From NCBI RefSeq assembly GCF_007829815.1, contig NZ_VIWT01000001.1:4369001-4433000 (forward strand): a stretch of 64,000 nt of DNA, read 5' to 3'. The notes beneath the pieces were generated by a model. That model did not search any database. It was given only the letters and a program-made list of their open reading frames with translations, and was not told the origin of the DNA. A program made the position numbers and the translations under genes. Origin of the DNA: Kitasatospora viridis (lineage in GTDB: Bacteria; Actinomycetota; Actinomycetes; Streptomycetales; Streptomycetaceae). Shown here one piece after another: positions 25,129-33,442 of this stretch; the first letter of the stretch is position 1, and every line of letters starts with the position of its first letter.

Positions 25129-26052
25129 TCAGTGGCCCAGCTCGGTGGAGATCTTCTCCAGCTGCTTCAGCCGCTGTTCGAGCGTCGGGTGGGTGGACAT
25201 CAGCTGGGTGCCGACCTCCCGGGCGCTCAGCGCCGGGGCGAAGAAGAAGGCGTTGTACGGCTGCGCCTGGCGCAGGTCCTTGGTGGGGATGGCGCCGATC
25301 TGCCCGGTGACCTTGGTCAGCGCGGAGGCCAGCGCGCTGGGCCGGCCGGTGAGCTGGGCGGCGGCGCGGTCGGCGGCCAGCTCGCGGTAGCGGGAGAGCA
25401 GCCGGGTGAGCAGGAAGCTGATCGCGTAGACCACCATGCTGACCACCGAGACCAGCACGATCGCGATGGCCGCGTTGTCGTTGTTGTTGTTGTTCCGGTT
25501 CCCGCCGCCCCACATGCCGGTGTAGAGCGCGATCCGGGTGATCGCGCCGGCCAGCACGCCGAGGAAGCCGGCGATGGTCATCACCGCGACGTCGCGGTGC
25601 GCCACGTGCGAGAGCTCGTGGGCCAGCACGCCCTCCAGCTCCTCCGGCTCCAGCCGGCGCAGCAGTCCGGTGGTGACGCAGACCACCGCGTTCTGCGGGT
25701 TGCGGCCGGTGGCGAAGGCGTTCGGCATGTCGTTGTCGGCCACCGCGACCCGGGGCTTGGGCATGTCCGCGAGCGCGCAGAGCCGGTCAATGGTGCCGTG
25801 CAGCTGCGGGTACTGCTCGGGGGTGACCTCGTGCGCGCCCATCGCGCGCTGGGTGATCTTGTCGCTGAACCAGAACTGGGCGATGAAGAGCCCGCCGGAG
25901 ATCAGCACGATCAGCGGCCAGGCGCCCTTGAGCAGGACGATCAGGACGCCGGTGAAGCCGACGTACAGGAGCCCGATCAGGAACATCGTGGTGACCATCC
26001 GTCCGGTCAGTCCACGATCGGGAGCAAAACGGGTGTGGGGTCCGGCCGACAT
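25129..26052 (-). CDS. htpX: HtpX family membrane zinc metalloprotease
   Basis: 307 residues from the ATG at 26052, chosen because AAGGAG lies 6 bp upstream; the open frame extends further. Two N-terminal transmembrane helices (MFLIGLLYVGFTGVLIVLL and WPLIVLISGGLFIAQFW) precede the zinc motif H145-E-L-S-H149, followed by two more hydrophobic segments. The third zinc ligand Glu lies in RELAADRAAA. HtpX cleaves misfolded membrane proteins and is heat-shock induced in many bacteria, which fits its position opposite hrcA. It is probably cotranscribed with pspAB and perhaps DUF3097. Confidence 0.92.
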   Translation of the reverse strand: MSAGPHTRFAPDRGLTGRMVTTMFLIGLLYVGFTGVLIVLLKGAWPLIVLISGGLFIAQFWFSDKITQRAMGAHEVTPEQYPQLHGTIDRLCALADMPKPRVAVADNDMPNAFATGRNPQNAVVCVTTGLLRRLEPEELEGVLAHELSHVAHRDVAVMTIAGFLGVLAGAITRIALYTGMWGGGNRNNNNNDNAAIAIVLVSVVSMVVYAISFLLTRLLSRYRELAADRAAAQLTGRPSALASALTKVTGQIGAIPTKDLRQAQPYNAFFFAPALSAREVGTQLMSTHPTLEQRLKQLEKISTELGH

Positions 26053-26215
26053 GTCTGCTCCTTGAAGTCCATCCGTGGTGACTGATACCGATGCTGCCAC
26101 TTCGTCCGCCCGGGAGCACCCACCTCGGGTGGGTCGACATCACGTGATCCGCGCGGCATCCCGCGACAGGGCGTTCCTGCCGTCGGACCCGGGCCTTACA
26201 CTGGCAGGTACGGTT

Positions 26216-26242
26216 TTGGCACTCCTGCGTGCAGAGTGCCAG
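26216..26242 (+). promoter_or_regulatory. CIRCE element (HrcA operator)
   Basis: TTGGCACTC (26216-26224), nine bases, then GAGTGCCAG (26234-26242): an 8-of-9 inverted repeat with exactly the CIRCE spacing. It lies 62 bp before the hrcA start and controls the hrcA-dnaJ unit by HrcA autorepression. Whether it also affects the divergent htpX is open. Confidence 0.92.
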
Positions 26243-26304
26243 CCGAACCACGGACAGTGCAGGACCTGGCACCTGGACAACGCGCGAAGAGGGAGGTGCG
26301 TGCC

Positions 26305-27501
26305 ATGTTCGACGAACCCGAATCCGACCCGCGTCCGACCGGCCGCGAACCGGCGCCCGGCGGCCAGTCGGCCGCCGCGGACCCGGGTGCCCCGGCGCCG
26401 GGCCGCCGGGCCGCCCGCCCGTCGGCCGGCCGGGCCGTGCGCGGCGCCGCCGCCCGGGCCGCCGAGCCCGGCGCGCTGGCGCTGGCGCTGGACGACCGCA
26501 AGCTCGCCGTGCTGCGCGCCATCGTGCAGGACTACGTCGGCACCGAGGAGCCGGTCGGTTCCAAGGCGCTGGTCGAGCGGCACAACCTGGGCGTCTCCCC
26601 GGCCACGGTGCGCAACGACATGGCGACGCTGGAGGAGGACGGCTACATCCAGCAGCCGCACACCAGCGCCGGCCGGATCCCCACCGACAAGGGGTACCGC
26701 CTGTTCGTGGACCGGCTGGCCGAGGTCAAGCCGATGAGCGCCCCCGAGCGCCGGGCGATCCGGCACTTCCTGGACGGCGCGGTCGACCTGGACGACGTGG
26801 TGGCCCGCACCGTGCGGCTGCTGGCCCAGCTGACCCGCCAGGTCGCGGTGGTCCAGTACCCCTCGCTGACCCGTTCGACGGTCCGGCACGTCGAGCTGGT
26901 GATGCTGGCCCCGACCAAGGTGATGCTGGTGCTGATCACCGACACCGGCCGGGTCGAGCAGCGCATGGTCGACTGCCCGGCGCCGGTCCGCGAGACCACC
27001 CTGGGCGACCTGCGGGCCCGGCTGAACGCCCGGGCCGGCGGCCGCCGGTTCCCGGACGTGCCGGCCCTGGTGGAGGACCTGCCGGCCTCCTTCGAGCCGG
27101 CCGACCGGCCGATCGTCTCCACGGTGCTGTCCACCCTCTTCGAGTCGCTGGTCGAGCAGAACGAGGAGCGGATCATGCTGGCCGGCACGGCCAACCTGAC
27201 CCGCTTCGGCCACGACTTCCCGCTCACCATCCAGCCGGTGCTGGAGGCGCTGGAGGAGCAGGTGGTGCTGCTCCGGCTGCTCGGTGAGACCAACGACGGC
27301 GGCATGACGGTCCGGATCGGGCGCGAGAACGACTACGAGGGACTGAATTCCACTTCGGTCGTCTCGGTCGGTTACGGTTCGGGCGATGAAAGCGTGGCCA
27401 AACTCGGAGTGATCGGGCCGACCCGGATGGACTACCCCGGAACCATGGGGGCGGTCCGGGCGGTCGCCCGCTACGTGGGGCAGATCCTCGCGGAGTCCTA
27501 A
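26305..27501 (+). CDS. hrcA: Heat-inducible transcription repressor HrcA
   Basis: 398 residues. From ~residue 62 it is a standard HrcA: a winged helix (LDDRKLAVLRAIVQDYVGTEEPVGSKALVERHNLGVSPATVRNDMATLEEDGYI) and the GAF-like/dimerisation part ending VGYGSGDESVAKLGVIGPTRMDYPGTMGAVRAVARYV. It represses chaperone genes through CIRCE, a copy of which lies upstream. The first ~60 residues are a Pro/Ala/Arg-rich extension missing from typical ~340-residue HrcA proteins. The ATG at 26305 has GGGAGGTG upstream and is the best-supported start; an internal GTG at 26437 lacks a binding site. dnaJ follows 95 bp later, and the interval is filled by tandem repeats. Confidence 0.95.
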   Translation: MFDEPESDPRPTGREPAPGGQSAAADPGAPAPGRRAARPSAGRAVRGAAARAAEPGALALALDDRKLAVLRAIVQDYVGTEEPVGSKALVERHNLGVSPATVRNDMATLEEDGYIQQPHTSAGRIPTDKGYRLFVDRLAEVKPMSAPERRAIRHFLDGAVDLDDVVARTVRLLAQLTRQVAVVQYPSLTRSTVRHVELVMLAPTKVMLVLITDTGRVEQRMVDCPAPVRETTLGDLRARLNARAGGRRFPDVPALVEDLPASFEPADRPIVSTVLSTLFESLVEQNEERIMLAGTANLTRFGHDFPLTIQPVLEALEEQVVLLRLLGETNDGGMTVRIGRENDYEGLNSTSVVSVGYGSGDESVAKLGVIGPTRMDYPGTMGAVRAVARYVGQILAES

Positions 27502-27554
27502 GTAAGCGGAGTCCTAGTAAGACGAGTCCTAGCAAGACCCAGTCGTAGCACAAC
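27493..27554 (+). repeat. 15/16-bp tandem repeats spanning the hrcA stop codon
   Basis: GAGTCCTAAGTAAGCG (27493-27508), GAGTCCTAGTAAGAC (27509-27523) and GAGTCCTAGCAAGAC (27524-27538) are followed by a decayed copy, CCAGTCGTAGCACAAC (27539-27554). The first copy contains the TAA stop of hrcA, and each intact copy carries TAA or TAG. The block separates hrcA from dnaJ. Confidence 0.85.
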
Positions 27555-27596
27555 CCAGAAGCAGCATTTCTAGAGGCGGAACAAGCGGAGTCATTG

Positions 27597-28739
27597 GTGG
27601 CCACGGACTACTACGCGGTACTCGGCGTCCGACGGGACGCGGGGCAGGACGAGATCAAGAAGGCGTTCCGGCGCCTGGCCCGTGAACTGCACCCGGACGT
27701 CAACCCGGACCCGAAGACGCAGGAGCGGTTCAAGGAGATCAACGCCGCCTACGAGGTGCTCTCCGACCCGCAGAAGCGCCAGGTCTACGACCTCGGCGGC
27801 GACCCGCTCTCGCCGAACGGCGGGGGCGGCGCGGGCGGCTTCGGCGCGGGTGCGGCGGGCTTCGGCTTCTCCGACATCATGGACGCCTTCTTCGGCGCCG
27901 CCGCCGGCCAGCGCGGGCCGCGCTCGCGCACCCGTCGTGGGCAGGACGCGATGATCCGGCTGGAGATCACCCTGGAGGAGGCGACCTTCGGCACCACGAA
28001 GGAACTCCAGGTCGACACCGCCGTCACCTGCACCACCTGCAGCGGCGAGGGCGCGGCCCCCGGCACCACCGCGCAGACCTGTGACATGTGCCGCGGCAAG
28101 GGCGAGGTCTCCCAGGTGACCCGCTCCTTCCTGGGCCAGGTCATGACCTCCCGCCCCTGCCCGCAGTGCCAGGGCTTCGGCACCGTGGTGCCGACCCCGT
28201 GCCCCGAGTGCGCGGGCGACGGCCGGGTCCGGGCCCGCCGCACCCTGACCGTCAAGATCCCGGCGGGCGTGGACAACGGCACCCGGATCCAGCTGGCCGG
28301 CGAGGGCGAGGTCGGCCCCGGCGGCGGCCCGGCCGGCGACCTCTACGTGGAGATCGCCGAGACCAGCCACCCGACCTTCCAGCGCCGCGGCGACGACCTG
28401 CACTGCACGGTCACCATCCCGATGACGGCCGCCGCGCTCGGCACCCAGGTGCCGCTGCAGACCCTGGACGGCCCGGAGGAGCTGGACATCCGGCCCGGCA
28501 CCCAGTCCGGCCAGTCCATCCCGCTGCACGGCCGCGGGGTCACCCACCTGCGCGGGGGCGGCCGGGGCGACCTGATAGTGCACGTCGAGGTGCAGACGCC
28601 CACCAAGCTCGACGCCGAGCAGGAGGACCTGCTGCGCCGGCTCGCGGTGCTGCGCGGCGAGGAGCGGCCGTCCGGCCAGTTCGCGCCGGGCCAGCAGGGG
28701 CTGTTCTCCCGCCTGAAGGACGCCTTCAACGGCCGCTGA
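27597..28739 (+). CDS. dnaJ: Chaperone DnaJ
   Basis: 380 residues from GTG 27597 (GGAG 6 bp upstream; a TTG at 27594 is too close to it). J domain with HPD at residues 32-34, a Gly/Phe-rich linker (GGGGAGGFGAGAAGFGFSD), four zinc-finger repeats CTTCSGEG, CDMCRGKG, CPQCQGFG and CPECAGDG, then the client-binding C-terminal domains. DnaJ delivers unfolded proteins to DnaK and stimulates its ATPase. Located after hrcA without dnaK or grpE, it is the second, HrcA-linked DnaJ common in actinobacteria, whereas the dnaK operon is normally under HspR. Confidence 0.96.
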   Translation: MATDYYAVLGVRRDAGQDEIKKAFRRLARELHPDVNPDPKTQERFKEINAAYEVLSDPQKRQVYDLGGDPLSPNGGGGAGGFGAGAAGFGFSDIMDAFFGAAAGQRGPRSRTRRGQDAMIRLEITLEEATFGTTKELQVDTAVTCTTCSGEGAAPGTTAQTCDMCRGKGEVSQVTRSFLGQVMTSRPCPQCQGFGTVVPTPCPECAGDGRVRARRTLTVKIPAGVDNGTRIQLAGEGEVGPGGGPAGDLYVEIAETSHPTFQRRGDDLHCTVTIPMTAAALGTQVPLQTLDGPEELDIRPGTQSGQSIPLHGRGVTHLRGGGRGDLIVHVEVQTPTKLDAEQEDLLRRLAVLRGEERPSGQFAPGQQGLFSRLKDAFNGR

Positions 28740-28826
28740 GCGCCCGTGCCGGGGGCCGGAGGTGGGCTGACCGCCCGCACCGGCCCCCGTGCCGTTCCCC
28801 CCACCTCCCCACCGGAAAGCCGAGCC

Positions 28827-29576
28827 ATGACCGCACCCGTCTTCGTCGTCGCCACCGACCGGCTGACCGCCGCCGCGCCGGGCGCCCTGGTCCGGCTGGA
28901 CGGGGCCGAGGGCCGGCACGCCGTGGCCGTGAAGCGGCTGGAGCCGGGCGAGCCGCTCACCCTGACGGACGGCCAGGGCCTGGGCGCGCACGGCACGGTG
29001 GCGGCGCTGCACGGCAAGGACGCGCTGGACGTCGAGGTGGCCGAGCTGCGCGCCGAGCCGGCGCCGAGCCCGCGGATCACCGTGGTGCAGGCGCTGCCCA
29101 AGGGCGACCGGGGCGAGCTGGCGGTGGAGACCATGACCGAGGTCGGGGTGGACCGGGTGGTGCCCTGGTCGGCCGCCCGCTGCATCACCCAGTGGAAGGG
29201 CGAGCGCGGCGCCAAGGCGCTGGCCAAGTGGCGGGCCACCGCGCGGGAGGCCGGCAAGCAGTCCCGCCGGCTGCGCTTCCCCGAGGTGACCGAGCCGATG
29301 ACCACCCGTCAGCTGGCGCCGCTGCTGGCCGGGGCGCAGTTCGCTGCGGTGCTGCACGAGGAGGGTGCCGAGCCGCTGGCCGCCGCCGCGCTGCCGGCCG
29401 GCGGCGAGCTGGTGCTGGTGGTCGGTCCGGAGGGCGGGGTCAGCCCCGAGGAGCTGGCCGCCTTCGCCGAGGCCGGGGCCCGCCCGTTCCGGCTCGGTCC
29501 CTCGGTGCTGCGCACCTCGACCGCCGGGGTGGCGGCCGGCGCGCTGCTGCTCGGGCGCACCGGGCGCTGGTCCTGA
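28827..29576 (+). CDS. rsmE: 16S rRNA m3U1498 methyltransferase RsmE
   Basis: 249 residues from ATG 28827. A PUA-like N-terminal domain (RLDGAEGRHAVAVKRLEPGEPLTLTDGQG) is followed by a SPOUT knot with QALPKGDRGELAVETMTEVGV, the SAM loop LVVGPEGGVSPEELAAF and RLGPSVLRTSTAGVAAGALLL. It methylates U1498 in the decoding region of 16S rRNA. The hrcA-dnaJ-rsmE order is widely conserved. The gene ends in a perfect 16-bp tandem duplication that includes the stop codon. Confidence 0.94.
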   Translation: MTAPVFVVATDRLTAAAPGALVRLDGAEGRHAVAVKRLEPGEPLTLTDGQGLGAHGTVAALHGKDALDVEVAELRAEPAPSPRITVVQALPKGDRGELAVETMTEVGVDRVVPWSAARCITQWKGERGAKALAKWRATAREAGKQSRRLRFPEVTEPMTTRQLAPLLAGAQFAAVLHEEGAEPLAAAALPAGGELVLVVGPEGGVSPEELAAFAEAGARPFRLGPSVLRTSTAGVAAGALLLGRTGRWS

Positions 29577-29593
29577 CGGGCGCTGGTCCTGAC
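29562..29593 (+). repeat. Perfect 16-bp tandem duplication at the rsmE stop codon
   Basis: GGGCGCTGGTCCTGAC at 29562-29577 is repeated exactly at 29578-29593. The first copy encodes the last residues of rsmE and its TGA; the second is outside the gene. Confidence 0.92.
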
Positions 29594-29736
29594 GGGCCGG
29601 CCGGGCGGCCCTGACGGTCCGTTCGGCCTCCGGTTCGACGCTGCGTCAAGCGCGCGACCGGGCAATCCTTCCCCGGGGCCGAGAAGCTCCCGGTAACCGG
29701 TGGTCCCGGCCCGGCCGCGGTGCATAACCTGACGAG

Positions 29737-32700
29737 GTGACGGACACCGAGAGCACCCCCACCGGCGGCGCCTACCTGCGCCATCCCCATCTCCACGGCG
29801 ATCTGCTGACCTTCGTCGCGGAGGACGACGTCTGGCTCGCGCCGCTGTCCGGCGGCCGCGCCTGGCGGCTGACCGCCGACCGCTCACCGGTCTCCCACCC
29901 GATGTTCTCGCCCGACGGCCGGACCATCGCCTGGACCTCCACCCGGGACGGCTCGGCGGAGATCCACACCGCCCCGGTGGACGGCGGCGAGGCCCGCCGG
30001 CTGACCCACTGGGGCAGCACCACCCGCACCCTGCTGCGCGGCTGGACCCCGCAGGGCGAGCCGATCGCGATCACCACCGCCGGCCAGCCGACCAGCCGTC
30101 AGGCCTGGGCGTTCGCGGTGCCGCTGGACGGCGGCAGCCCGCGCCGGCTGCCCTACGGGCCGATCGGCGCGCTGGCCCAGCAGCCGGACGGCGACCAGGT
30201 GCTGCTGCTCTCCGCCTACAGCCTGGAGCCGGCCCGCTGGAAGCGGTACCGCGGCGGCACCGCCGGCAAGCTGTGGATCGGCCGCACCGGGGGAACCTTC
30301 GAGCGCGTCCACGAGGAGCTGGACGGCAACATCGACTCGCCGCTCTGGGTCGGCGGCCGGATCGCCTTCCTGAGCGACCACGAGGGCTGCGGCCACCTCT
30401 ACTCCAGCCTCCCGGACGGCACCGACCTGCGCCGGCACACCCCGGACAGTGGGGGCACCTCCCGGCCGAAGGCCGGGGGAGACTTCTACGCGCGCGGCGC
30501 GAGCACCGACGGCACCCGGGTGGTCTGGCACAGCGCCGGCGACCTGTGGCTGCTGGACTCGCTGGACGGCGACGCCCGCCCGCGCCGGCTCGACGTCACC
30601 CCGGCCGGCCCGCGCACCGGCCGCCGCACCTTCCCGCTGTCCGCCGCCGGCCGGGTGGAGACCGCGTCGCCGGACGCCACCGCCCGGGCCGCCGCCGTGG
30701 TGGTCCGCGGCACCGTGCACTGGCTGACCCACCGGGAGGGGCCGGCCCGGGTGCTGGAGGACACGCCCGGGGTGCGGGCCCGGCTGGCCCGGGTGGTCCC
30801 GCCGACCACCGAGGACGGCCCGCAGGGCGCCCTCTGGGTGACCGACGCCGAGGGCGAGGACGCCCTGGAGCACGCCCCCGAGGTGCACGGCGCCGAGCGC
30901 CGCCGGCTGGCCGCCGGCCGGCTCGGCCGGGTGCTGGCGCTGACCGTCTCGCCGGACGGCCGGCTGGCGGCCGTCGCCGCGCACGACGGCCGGGTGCTGC
31001 TGGTGACGCTGGCCGACGGTTCGGTCCGCGAGCTGGCGCACAGCCGGGACGGCGAGGTCAGCGGCCTGGCGTTCGCCCCCGGATCGGATTGGCTGGCCTG
31101 GTCGCAGCCGACCCTGGGCCCCTGGTCGCTGCGGCAGATCATGCTGGCCGAGCCCGCCAGCGGCACCGTCGTCGAGGCCACCCAGCAGCGCTTCCACGAC
31201 ACCTCGCCGGTCTTCACCGCGGACGGCCGCCACCTGGCCTTCCTCTCGGTGCGCAACTTCGATCCGGTCTACGACGCGCACTCCTTCGACCTGGGCTTCC
31301 CGACCGGTGGCCGCCCCTACCTGCTCACCCTGGCGGCCGACACCCCGTCACCGTTCGGCCCGCAGCGGCTCGGCCGCCCGGCCGACGGCGAGGAGGACAA
31401 GCCGGCCGCCGAGAAGCCGGAGCAGGCCGAGGGCGAGGAGGCCGAGGAGCAGCCGGTCCGCACCCGGGTCGACGTGCCGGGGCTGGCCGACCGGATCGTG
31501 CCGTTCCCGGTGGAGGGCGGCCGGTTCGGCGTGCTCCGGGCGGCCAAGGACGGCGTGCTGTGGACCAGGTACCCGGTGGTCGGCGAGCTCGGCGACGACG
31601 CGGTGAGCCCGGACGACGAGCGCCCCGGCGCCGTGCTGGAGCGCTACGACCTGCGCAAGCTGAAGGCCGAGCAGCTGGCCGACAGCCTGGACGGCTTCCA
31701 GGTGAGCGGCGACGGCAGCCGGCTCGCGGTGCTGGACGGCGGCGAGCTGCGGATCGTGCCCGCCGACCGCAAGCCCGGCGAGGACGACGAGAGCCGGGTG
31801 GACCTGGCCCGGCTGCGGATCACCGTGGACCCGGCAGCCGAGTGGCTGCAGATGTTCGACGAGAACGGCCGGCTGATGCGGGACAACTACTGGCGGGCCG
31901 ACATGGGCGGCTTCGACTGGGCCGGCGCGCTGGCCCGGTACCGTCCGCTGGTCGCCCGGCTGGGGTCGCACGACGACCTGGTGGACCTGCTCTGGGAGGT
32001 GGTCGGCGAGCTCGGCACCTCGCACTCCTACGTCTCCCCGCCCGGCCGCGCCCACCGGGCCTCCCGCCCGCAGGGCCTGCTCGGCGCCGACCTGGAGCGC
32101 GACGGCGAGGTCTGGCGGATCACCCGGGTGCTGCCCGGCGAGTCCTCCGACCCCCGGGCCCGCTCCCCGCTGGCCCAGCCCGGGGTGGCGGTCCGGCCGG
32201 GCGACGCGCTGCTCGCCGTGGACGGCCGCCCGGTCGACCCGGTGACCGGGCCGGCCCCGCTGCTGGCCGGCACCGCCGGGCAGCCGGTGGAGCTGACGGT
32301 CCGTCACGCCGACGGCACCGTGCGGTACCCGGTGGCCGTGCCGCTGGCCGACGACGAGGCGCTGCGCTACCACGACTGGGTGGCCGGCCGGCGGGCCGAG
32401 GTGCGCGAGCTCTCCGGCGGCCGGCTCGGCTACCTGCACGTGCCGGACATGCTGAGCGCCGGCTGGGCCCAGCTCCACCGCGACCTGCGGGTGGAGGTGG
32501 CCAAGGAGGGCCTGCTGGTCGACCTGCGCGGCAACCGCGGCGGCCACACCTCCCAGCTGATCATCGAGAAGCTCAGCCGGCGGATCGTCGGCTGGGGCCG
32601 GGCCCGCGACCTGGACTCCCCGGACAGCTACCCGGGCGAGGCCCCGCGCGGCCCGGTGGTGGCGCTGGCCGACGAGCACGCCGGCTCGGACGGCGACATC

Positions 32701-33009
32701 GTCAACGCCGCGATCCAGGCGCTCGGCATCGGCCCGGTGGTCGGCACCCGCACCTGGGGCGGGGTGATCGGCATCGACGGCCGGTACAGCCTGGTCGACG
32801 GCACCGGCGTGACCCAGCCCAAGTACGGGATCTGGCTGGAGGGCTACGGCTGGGACCTGGAGAACCGCGGGGTCACCCCCGACGTCGAGGTGCCGGTGGC
32901 CCCGCACCAGTGGGCGGCGGGCGAGGACCCGCAGCTCGCCGAGGCGGTCCGGATCGCCCTGGCCCGGCTGGCCGCCGAGCCGGCGAAGACCCCGCCTCCG
33001 GCGGCCTGA
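29737..33009 (+). CDS. Tricorn-type S41 protease
   Basis: 1090 residues, GTG start. The N-terminal ~650 residues are WD40/PD40-like beta-propeller repeats (FSPDGRTIAWTSTRDGSAEI; TVSPDGRLAAVAAHDGRVLLV). A very acidic insert follows at ~550-575 (EEDKPAAEKPEQAEGEEAEE). Next comes a helical C1-like region with His763 in ELGTSHSYVSPPG, a PDZ-like domain (~780-860), and an S41 core with nucleophile Ser984 in DEHAGSDGD and RTWGGVIGI. Tricorn trims peptides made by the proteasome, which actinobacteria possess. Both catalytic residues are present, so activity is expected. No signal peptide, so cytoplasmic. Probably monocistronic. Confidence 0.92.
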   Translation: MTDTESTPTGGAYLRHPHLHGDLLTFVAEDDVWLAPLSGGRAWRLTADRSPVSHPMFSPDGRTIAWTSTRDGSAEIHTAPVDGGEARRLTHWGSTTRTLLRGWTPQGEPIAITTAGQPTSRQAWAFAVPLDGGSPRRLPYGPIGALAQQPDGDQVLLLSAYSLEPARWKRYRGGTAGKLWIGRTGGTFERVHEELDGNIDSPLWVGGRIAFLSDHEGCGHLYSSLPDGTDLRRHTPDSGGTSRPKAGGDFYARGASTDGTRVVWHSAGDLWLLDSLDGDARPRRLDVTPAGPRTGRRTFPLSAAGRVETASPDATARAAAVVVRGTVHWLTHREGPARVLEDTPGVRARLARVVPPTTEDGPQGALWVTDAEGEDALEHAPEVHGAERRRLAAGRLGRVLALTVSPDGRLAAVAAHDGRVLLVTLADGSVRELAHSRDGEVSGLAFAPGSDWLAWSQPTLGPWSLRQIMLAEPASGTVVEATQQRFHDTSPVFTADGRHLAFLSVRNFDPVYDAHSFDLGFPTGGRPYLLTLAADTPSPFGPQRLGRPADGEEDKPAAEKPEQAEGEEAEEQPVRTRVDVPGLADRIVPFPVEGGRFGVLRAAKDGVLWTRYPVVGELGDDAVSPDDERPGAVLERYDLRKLKAEQLADSLDGFQVSGDGSRLAVLDGGELRIVPADRKPGEDDESRVDLARLRITVDPAAEWLQMFDENGRLMRDNYWRADMGGFDWAGALARYRPLVARLGSHDDLVDLLWEVVGELGTSHSYVSPPGRAHRASRPQGLLGADLERDGEVWRITRVLPGESSDPRARSPLAQPGVAVRPGDALLAVDGRPVDPVTGPAPLLAGTAGQPVELTVRHADGTVRYPVAVPLADDEALRYHDWVAGRRAEVRELSGGRLGYLHVPDMLSAGWAQLHRDLRVEVAKEGLLVDLRGNRGGHTSQLIIEKLSRRIVGWGRARDLDSPDSYPGEAPRGPVVALADEHAGSDGDIVNAAIQALGIGPVVGTRTWGGVIGIDGRYSLVDGTGVTQPKYGIWLEGYGWDLENRGVTPDVEVPVAPHQWAAGEDPQLAEAVRIALARLAAEPAKTPPPAA

Positions 33010-33078
33010 CGCACCGTCGCGTCCGGTAGGTTGGCGGTTCGTCAGAACCCGATCCGCCGACCCACCGGAGCCCGTGCC

Positions 33079-33438
33079 ATGGCCGAGCAGCTCGACCCCG
33101 ACTGCGTCTTCTGCAAGATCGTCGCCGGTGCCATCCCGGCCACCGTGGTCCGCGAGACCGAGCGCACCCTCGCCTTCCGCGACATCAGCCCGCAGGCGCC
33201 CACCCACGTGCTGGTGATCCCGAAGGCGCACTTCCCGAACGCCGCCACGCTGGCCGCCGCCGAGCCGGAGCTCGCCGCCGCGCTGCTCACCGAGGCCGCC
33301 GGGGTGGCCGCCGACGAGAAGATCGCCGACCACGGCTACCGGCTGATCTTCAACACCGGCGCGGGCGCCGGCCAGACCGTCTTCCACGCCCACGTGCACG
33401 TGCTCGGCGGCGCGAGCTTCCACGAGGGCATGGTCTGA
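33079..33438 (+). CDS. HIT family nucleotide hydrolase
   Basis: 119 residues from ATG 33079. The histidine triad H103-A-H105-V-H107 is followed by VLGGASF. The N-terminal CVFCKIVAGAIPATVVRETE carries the C-x2-C found in Hint-type proteins. These enzymes hydrolyse purine nucleoside phosphoramidates or AMP-lysine. The location, directly before an RNase Z-like gene and phoH, is conserved in streptomycetes. The next gene starts 4 bp after the stop, so the two are likely cotranslated. Confidence 0.93.
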   Translation: MAEQLDPDCVFCKIVAGAIPATVVRETERTLAFRDISPQAPTHVLVIPKAHFPNAATLAAAEPELAAALLTEAAGVAADEKIADHGYRLIFNTGAGAGQTVFHAHVHVLGGASFHEGMV

Positions 33439-33442
33439 GCAG

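Noticed and set aside
30273..33029. 918-codon frame inside the tricorn gene
   Set aside because: Arg/Gly/Pro-rich shadow; the tricorn frame has all family motifs.
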